Below are positions 60,372 through 64,000 of a DNA stretch of 64,000 nt, one piece after another. The notes under the pieces are model-generated. The model saw nothing but the letters and a program-made list of their open reading frames with translations, made no database searches and was not told the DNA's origin. Source of the DNA: Thermoplasmata archaeon (lineage in GTDB: Archaea > Thermoplasmatota > Thermoplasmata > Methanomassiliicoccales > Methanomethylophilaceae); NCBI GenBank assembly GCA_015063245.1, contig SUSV01000001.1, positions 186,001-250,000 of the forward strand. The letters are read 5' to 3'. Each line of letters starts with the position of its first letter. Within the stretch, counting starts at the first letter, position 1. The translations under genes and the position numbers were made by a program.

Positions 60372-61019
60372 ATGACCATCGTATCCCCGTCGATGCTCTC
60401 GGCGGATTTCTCGAAATTGGGAGGAGAACTAGTGCGCGTTGAGAAGGCAGGAGCCGATTGGGCACATCTCGACGTCATGGATGGAGAGTTCGTTCCCAAC
60501 ATCACCTTCGGACCGCCTGTCATCAAGGCCATCAGGAAATGTTCGGACATCGTCTTCGACGCCCATCTCATGATCGAGGACCCCATCCGCTACATCGACC
60601 CCTTCGCGGATGCGGGATGCGATATGATCACCGTTCACTGCGAGGCCCGCGGGGACATCCACGGAGCGATCGCGAAGATTAAGGGAAAGGGATTGAAGGC
60701 AGGAATCTCCGTCAATCCCGAGACAGATGTGACGAAGCTCGAGGAGTACCTTCCCGAGGTGGATCTGGCCCTGGTCATGACCGTGCACCCCGGATTCGGA
60801 GGACAGTCCTTCATCGCAGATTGCGTCCCTAAGATCTCATGGGTCAAGGAATGGGCGAAGAAGAACGGCAGAGATATCCTAGTCTCAGTCGACGGAGGCA
60901 TAAACGGCGAGACCTCCAAGGTCTGCGTTGAGGCCGGAGTGGATGTGCTGGTGGCAGGCTCCTATCTGTTCAAGATGAAAGACATGGCGCCGGCCATCGC
61001 GGAGTGGCAGAGGTATTGA
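60372..61019 (+). CDS. rpe: Ribulose-phosphate 3-epimerase
   Basis: Interconverts ribulose-5-P and xylulose-5-P. 215 aa. VSPSMLSADFSKLGGELVRV, AHLDVMDGEFVPNITFGPP (metal-binding His and catalytic Asp), DAHLMIEDP, MTVHPGFGGQSFI and VSVDGGINGET are all intact. TATCTTATACC about 25 bases upstream is the likely TATA box. First gene of the epimerase-FEN1-TatD-ThiF unit, with one base to the next gene. Confidence 0.95.
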   Translation: MTIVSPSMLSADFSKLGGELVRVEKAGADWAHLDVMDGEFVPNITFGPPVIKAIRKCSDIVFDAHLMIEDPIRYIDPFADAGCDMITVHCEARGDIHGAIAKIKGKGLKAGISVNPETDVTKLEEYLPEVDLALVMTVHPGFGGQSFIADCVPKISWVKEWAKKNGRDILVSVDGGINGETSKVCVEAGVDVLVAGSYLFKMKDMAPAIAEWQRY

Positions 61020-61020
61020 G

Positions 61021-62049
61021 ATGGGAGTAAACCTTTCGCCCATCGTCACCGCAAGGGAGATAGAGCTCGAGGAGCTCCGCGGCAAGACCATCGCGGTGGA
61101 CGCATACAACACGATATTCCAGTTCCTATCAATAATCAGGCAGCCGGACGGCAAGCCCCTGATGGATTCTCAAGGCAGGGTGACATCGCACCTCTCGGGC
61201 ATCCTGTACCGTACTGCGAACCTCATCGAGGCGGGGATCGAGCCGTCGTTCGTATTCGACGGGAAGCCCAGCGAGCTCAAGGCGGGCACCATCGAGGAGA
61301 GGATCGCCAGGAGGGAGAAGGCCAAGCGCGAGTACGAGGAGGCCCTTGCGGAAGGGGACATGAAGAAGGCGTTCTCCAAGGCCCAGCAGACCGCCCGGAT
61401 GACCCCGGAGATCCTCGAAACCTCCAAGCAGCTGATATCTCTCATGGGGCTGCCCGTGGTCCAGGCGCCAAGCGACGGAGAGGCCCAGGCGGCCTACATG
61501 TGCGGCAAGGGCGATGTCTACGCGGCCGCATCCCAGGATTTCGACTCGATCCTGTTCGGAGCCCCTCTCCTTGTCAGGAACCTCACCATCTCGGGAAGGA
61601 GGAAGGTCCCCGGCAAGCAGCTGTACAGGGACGTCAAGACCGAGATCATAGACTCGAAGCAGATGCTGGAGTCCCTTGGAGTCACCAGGGAGCAGCTCGT
61701 CGACGTCTGCATGATGATCGGTACGGACTTCAACGCGGGCATCAACGGAATCGGGCCTAAGAAAGGACTCAAGCTCATACAGAAGTACGGAAGCCTTGAG
61801 AAGGTCATGGAGGAGACCGACATAGACATCCCGGAGTACGACGATGTCAGGGAGATATTCCTGAACGGTCCCAAATCCGATGAGTACAACGTCAGGATCG
61901 GAGAGATGGACAGGGAAGGCATCCTGGACCTGATGACGGAATACGGATTCTCCGAGGACAGGGTCAACACTGTCCTGAACAAGATCGAAGCCGCCAGGAA
62001 GGCAGAGGCCAACAGGAAGAAGCAGAGATCCCTGGACGCATGGTTCTGA
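61021..62049 (+). CDS. fen: Flap endonuclease 1
   Basis: Removes 5' flaps in Okazaki fragment maturation and repair. 342 aa. N-terminal MGVNLSPIV and AVDAYNTIFQFLS, FDGKPSELK, the acidic cluster APSDGEAQAAYM and AAASQDFDSILFGAP, helix-hairpin-helix GIGPKKGLKLIQKYGS. The C-terminal QRSLDAWF is a PIP box for PCNA. Intact and of normal length. Confidence 0.97.
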   Translation: MGVNLSPIVTAREIELEELRGKTIAVDAYNTIFQFLSIIRQPDGKPLMDSQGRVTSHLSGILYRTANLIEAGIEPSFVFDGKPSELKAGTIEERIARREKAKREYEEALAEGDMKKAFSKAQQTARMTPEILETSKQLISLMGLPVVQAPSDGEAQAAYMCGKGDVYAAASQDFDSILFGAPLLVRNLTISGRRKVPGKQLYRDVKTEIIDSKQMLESLGVTREQLVDVCMMIGTDFNAGINGIGPKKGLKLIQKYGSLEKVMEETDIDIPEYDDVREIFLNGPKSDEYNVRIGEMDREGILDLMTEYGFSEDRVNTVLNKIEAARKAEANRKKQRSLDAWF

Positions 62050-62053
62050 TCGC

Positions 62054-62743
62054 ATGATCGATGCACACCTCCACGGAACGGAACCTGTGCCTTCCGAGTA
62101 CGCCGATTTCAGCGGATTGTCCAGATATGTTTCATGCACCGCGAAGGCGGACGAGTGGGATTCGCAGACCGCCTTGGACGATCCGAGGGCGATAAAGTTC
62201 TACGGGGTCCATCCATGGTATGCCGAGCAGTGGACGCTGGAGAACAAGAAGAGGTTCTTCGACATCCTCCAGAGCGATCCGAACGCCCATGTCGGCGAGA
62301 TCGGTCTTGATTCCAAGAGGGGTCAGGTGCTCGGTCAGACGATGATCCTAATCCAGGAGCTCGACATCGCCGAGTACTTCAAGAGAGTGGTCACTATACA
62401 CGACGTGGGGTGCGAGAAGATGGTCCTCGACGCGCTCAAGGGCCGCAACCTCAGGGTCATCCTGCACTCCTACGGTTCCGACAGCTATGTCAAGCCGTAT
62501 TCCGAGATGGAATGCTTTTTCTCCATATCACCCAGGATCCTATCGAGGTCAGACATCAGGGTCAGGAGGCTCATGGAAGCGATCCCGGAGGACAGGCTCC
62601 TGCTCGAGACGGATTCTCCAAACATCGGGGCGGGTTTCGCAGGCATGAGGGATTTCGCCGACAGGCTCGGATCGGTCTCGGGAAGGACCGGAGAGGAGCT
62701 AATCGCGATATCGGATGAGAATCTCGGGAGGCTGTTCCAATGA
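62054..62743 (+). CDS. TatD family metal-dependent hydrolase
   Basis: 229 aa TIM-barrel: MIDAHLHGTEP (HxH), KFYGVHPWYAEQW, HVGEIGLDSKRG (metal Glu), VTIHDVGCEK, ILHSYGS and LLETDSPNIG (Asp). TatD proteins are 3'-5' DNA exonucleases or deoxyribonucleases. Location after FEN1 in the same operon fits a DNA repair role. Stop overlaps the ThiF start by four bases (ATGA). Confidence 0.9.
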   Translation: MIDAHLHGTEPVPSEYADFSGLSRYVSCTAKADEWDSQTALDDPRAIKFYGVHPWYAEQWTLENKKRFFDILQSDPNAHVGEIGLDSKRGQVLGQTMILIQELDIAEYFKRVVTIHDVGCEKMVLDALKGRNLRVILHSYGSDSYVKPYSEMECFFSISPRILSRSDIRVRRLMEAIPEDRLLLETDSPNIGAGFAGMRDFADRLGSVSGRTGEELIAISDENLGRLFQ

Positions 62744-63447
62744 ACGGCATGGCCGAAAGGACGTCGCTGATCATCGGCGAGGACGGCATATCGAAGCTGA
62801 GGGGTGCATCGGTCATCCAGGTCGGCTGCGGAGCCGTAGGCGGATATTCCTTGGAAGGACTGGTCCGCGCAGGTGTCGGAAGGATAAGGGTCGTGGATCA
62901 CGACGTGTTCTCCGAGAGCAATCTCAACCGTCAGATACTCGCCACCATGGATTCAGTGGGAAGGACGAAGGTCAAGGTCGCATGCGAGAGAGTCAGATCG
63001 ATAAATCCTGATATCGAAATAGAAGGGATGGATGTGCTTGTGAACGAGGATACCGTAGCGGAGATACTCTCCGGGGACTATGATGTCGTGGTCGATGCCA
63101 TCGATACACTCCGCTGCAAGGTCGAGCTTCTCAGGAAGGTCTCGGAGCTGGGGATCAGGACATTCTCGTCCATGGGTGCGGCGCTGCATCTCGACACGCA
63201 GGCGGTCAGGGTGGCACCTCTCGTCAAGACCAAGGTATGTCCTCTGGCGGCATCCGTCAGGAAGGCTCTGAGGGATTGCGATACATCCATGATCACAGCC
63301 GTCTATTCCGAGGAGGCCCCGCTGGTGAAACCGCAGGAAAGGGATGATCACGGCAAGAGCGTCCTGGGCTCGCTGCCTACCGTGCCTGCGGTGTTCGGCA
63401 TGACCCTTGCCAACGAGACAATCAAATACATCTTGGACCGCGAATGA
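62740..63447 (+). CDS. ThiF/HesA family E1-like adenylyltransferase (TcdA-like)
   Basis: 235 aa. ATP-binding VGCGAVGGYSLEGLVRAGVG near residue 30, RIRVVDHDVFSESNLNRQIL (with the catalytic Arg), VVVDAIDTLRCKVELL, CDTSMITAVYSEE, PAVFGMTLANETI. Layout and length match the TcdA branch, which cyclises t6A to ct6A on tRNA; the KEOPS subunit Cgi121 in this window makes that idea coherent. Other ThiF functions cannot be excluded. Confidence 0.85.
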   Translation: MNGMAERTSLIIGEDGISKLRGASVIQVGCGAVGGYSLEGLVRAGVGRIRVVDHDVFSESNLNRQILATMDSVGRTKVKVACERVRSINPDIEIEGMDVLVNEDTVAEILSGDYDVVVDAIDTLRCKVELLRKVSELGIRTFSSMGAALHLDTQAVRVAPLVKTKVCPLAASVRKALRDCDTSMITAVYSEEAPLVKPQERDDHGKSVLGSLPTVPAVFGMTLANETIKYILDRE

Positions 63448-63465
63448 GCTCGGTGCTCATTCGCG
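63439..63465 (+). terminator. 10-bp hairpin overlapping the ThiF-like stop codon
   Basis: CGCGAATGAG-CTCGGTG-CTCATTCGCG: perfect stem; the TGA stop lies in its left arm. A short T-run (GGTTTTC) follows about 20 bases later. It may terminate the operon or block read-through into the RNA region. Confidence 0.65.
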
Positions 63466-63469
63466 TGTG

Positions 63470-64000
63470 AACAACGACCAAAGGGGTTTTCGGACAGATC
63501 CCTTTCAGGACCTGTCCACTTGTTTCATCGAGACCACAGGGCTCGATGTTTCAGGAGGCACCAGGTCTCAGTCGCCGGAAGCAACCGAGGCTGGTGATAC
63601 TTTACTCCGCGCCCTTACTGGATTCGCGGAGCCCTCCCCGCGGGATGTTGTTTCTTCCCAGGCCATCAGCCTGGGCATATGTTACTACCCTGCAGCCCCT
63701 TTCGGATCGCCGCAGGCAGTGCACAACTCCCTGTGTTTTCGGACACAGACCCCATACGGGACCTATGTTCTGTTCTTTTCCGCCGCTCCTCGGCTTGCGG
63801 AGGCTCCCAACCAGGACTTTGACCTGGCTTCCGACCCATACGGGTGGTGCGCTTCATGCGCTTGGTGCCTTTACCATGCGGCTGAGCTCCTATCCCCTTG
63901 CGGGTACGGGATACTGCGCCTTCCCTGACTTTCGCCGGTGCATGGACCTTGGCCTTTACAGGCTCTCACTCCACTTGTTGGTGTTCGTGATGACTTAGGC
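63470..64000 (-). ncRNA. Large structured non-coding RNA (candidate group II intron or similar), 5' part outside window
   Basis: 530 bases, GC-rich, packed with hairpins on the minus strand. Examples: CACCAG-c-CUCGGUUGC-loop-GCGACUGAG-ac-CUGGUG, closed with two G-U pairs; GGACAGGUCCU-GAAA-GGGAUCUGUCC, again with G-U pairs; CCCAGGC/GCCUGGG; CUGUGU/ACACAG; CUCCGCG/CGCGGAG; CAUCGAG/CUCGAUG. The wobble pairs, and GNRA loops (GAAA, GCAA), work only for the minus-strand transcript. No family-like protein is encoded. GCCTAAGTCATCACGAACAC at the window edge resembles the start of group II intron domain I, from memory; no domain V was found, so the intron would be incomplete. rRNA, tRNA, SRP and RNase P signatures are absent. 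Confidence 0.55.

Noticed and set aside
63407..63998. Two overlapping plus-strand frames of 173 and 150 codons at the right edge
   Set aside because: They run through RNA stems, lack any protein pattern, and are typical spurious frames over structured RNA.
63470..64000. rRNA, SRP RNA or RNase P RNA
   Set aside because: None of the universally conserved rRNA words, the SRP GNAR/GGAAGC core, or RNase P CR-I/CR-V signatures could be found on either strand.

Overview
The window reads as chromosome of a methanogenic archaeon of the Thermoplasmata / Methanomassiliicoccales type; this placement is an inference from gene content, not a database match. Archaeal markers are the HTH regulator / HMG-CoA synthase / thiolase / DUF35 mevalonate module, archaeal AdoMet synthetase, FEN1 and a Hel308-type helicase (both with PCNA-binding tails), KEOPS Cgi121, ribosomal protein eL40, class II GlyRS and an archaeal ValRS, plus TATA-like boxes close to start codons. 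NikR, HypA and HypD point to nickel and [NiFe]-hydrogenase metabolism. Stop-codon use is extreme: nearly every assigned gene ends in TGA, three end in TAA and none in TAG, as expected of a lineage that reserves UAG for pyrrolysine.

Layout. 1-1.6 kb: a TnpB gene cut by the window edge, lying against a broken transposase-like remnant. 1.6-6.2 kb: FAD and flavin redox genes, a PAS protein and an amidohydrolase. 6.2-14.4 kb: universal stress protein, two four-CBS proteins, glycyl- and valyl-tRNA synthetases. 14.4-16.8 kb: DUF1848 protein and an AAA/DUF4143 ATPase preceded by four copies of a motif spaced at exactly 23 bp. 16.7-21.6 kb: endonuclease III, two DbpA-like DEAD-box helicases, tRNA-Gly(GCC) and a decayed AlbA_2 gene. 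21.6-30.4 kb: isocitrate dehydrogenase, sodium/solute symporter, YigZ-like protein, ABC-F ATPase and aconitase. 30.5-33.8 kb: the mevalonate entry operon. 33.8-38.8 kb: Cgi121, threonine biosynthesis (thrB, thrC) and the Hel308-like helicase. 38.8-43.3 kb: an unknown protein, HypD, HypA, an MscS channel and a second endonuclease III. 43.3-46.7 kb: a FolC-like ligase and two tandem RimK-like ATP-grasp enzymes. 46.8-50.8 kb: asparagine-synthase-like enzyme, a frameshifted membrane protein, NikR and topoisomerase I. 51.4-60.3 kb: nicotinate phosphoribosyltransferase, enolase, receiver-DUF835 protein, eL40, TIM-barrel isomerase, DUF4443 regulator, AdoMet synthetase, HTH-CBS regulator and RNase Z. 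60.4-63.4 kb: an operon of ribulose-phosphate epimerase, FEN1, TatD and a ThiF/HesA protein. 63.47-64.0 kb: a highly structured non-coding RNA on the minus strand that runs off the window.

How the genes fit together. Aconitase and isocitrate dehydrogenase would supply 2-oxoglutarate by an oxidative partial TCA branch. Thiolase, DUF35 protein and HMG-CoA synthase make HMG-CoA for isoprenoid lipids, and the geranylgeranyl-reductase-like enzyme may act on such lipids. The most notable oddities are a thiolase whose catalytic cysteine position is glycine, the 23-bp phased repeats upstream of the DUF4143 ATPase, the large structured RNA at the right edge, the paired ATP-grasp enzymes, and a repeated 3'-end layout in which a TGAAAC stop context is followed at once by a compact hairpin.
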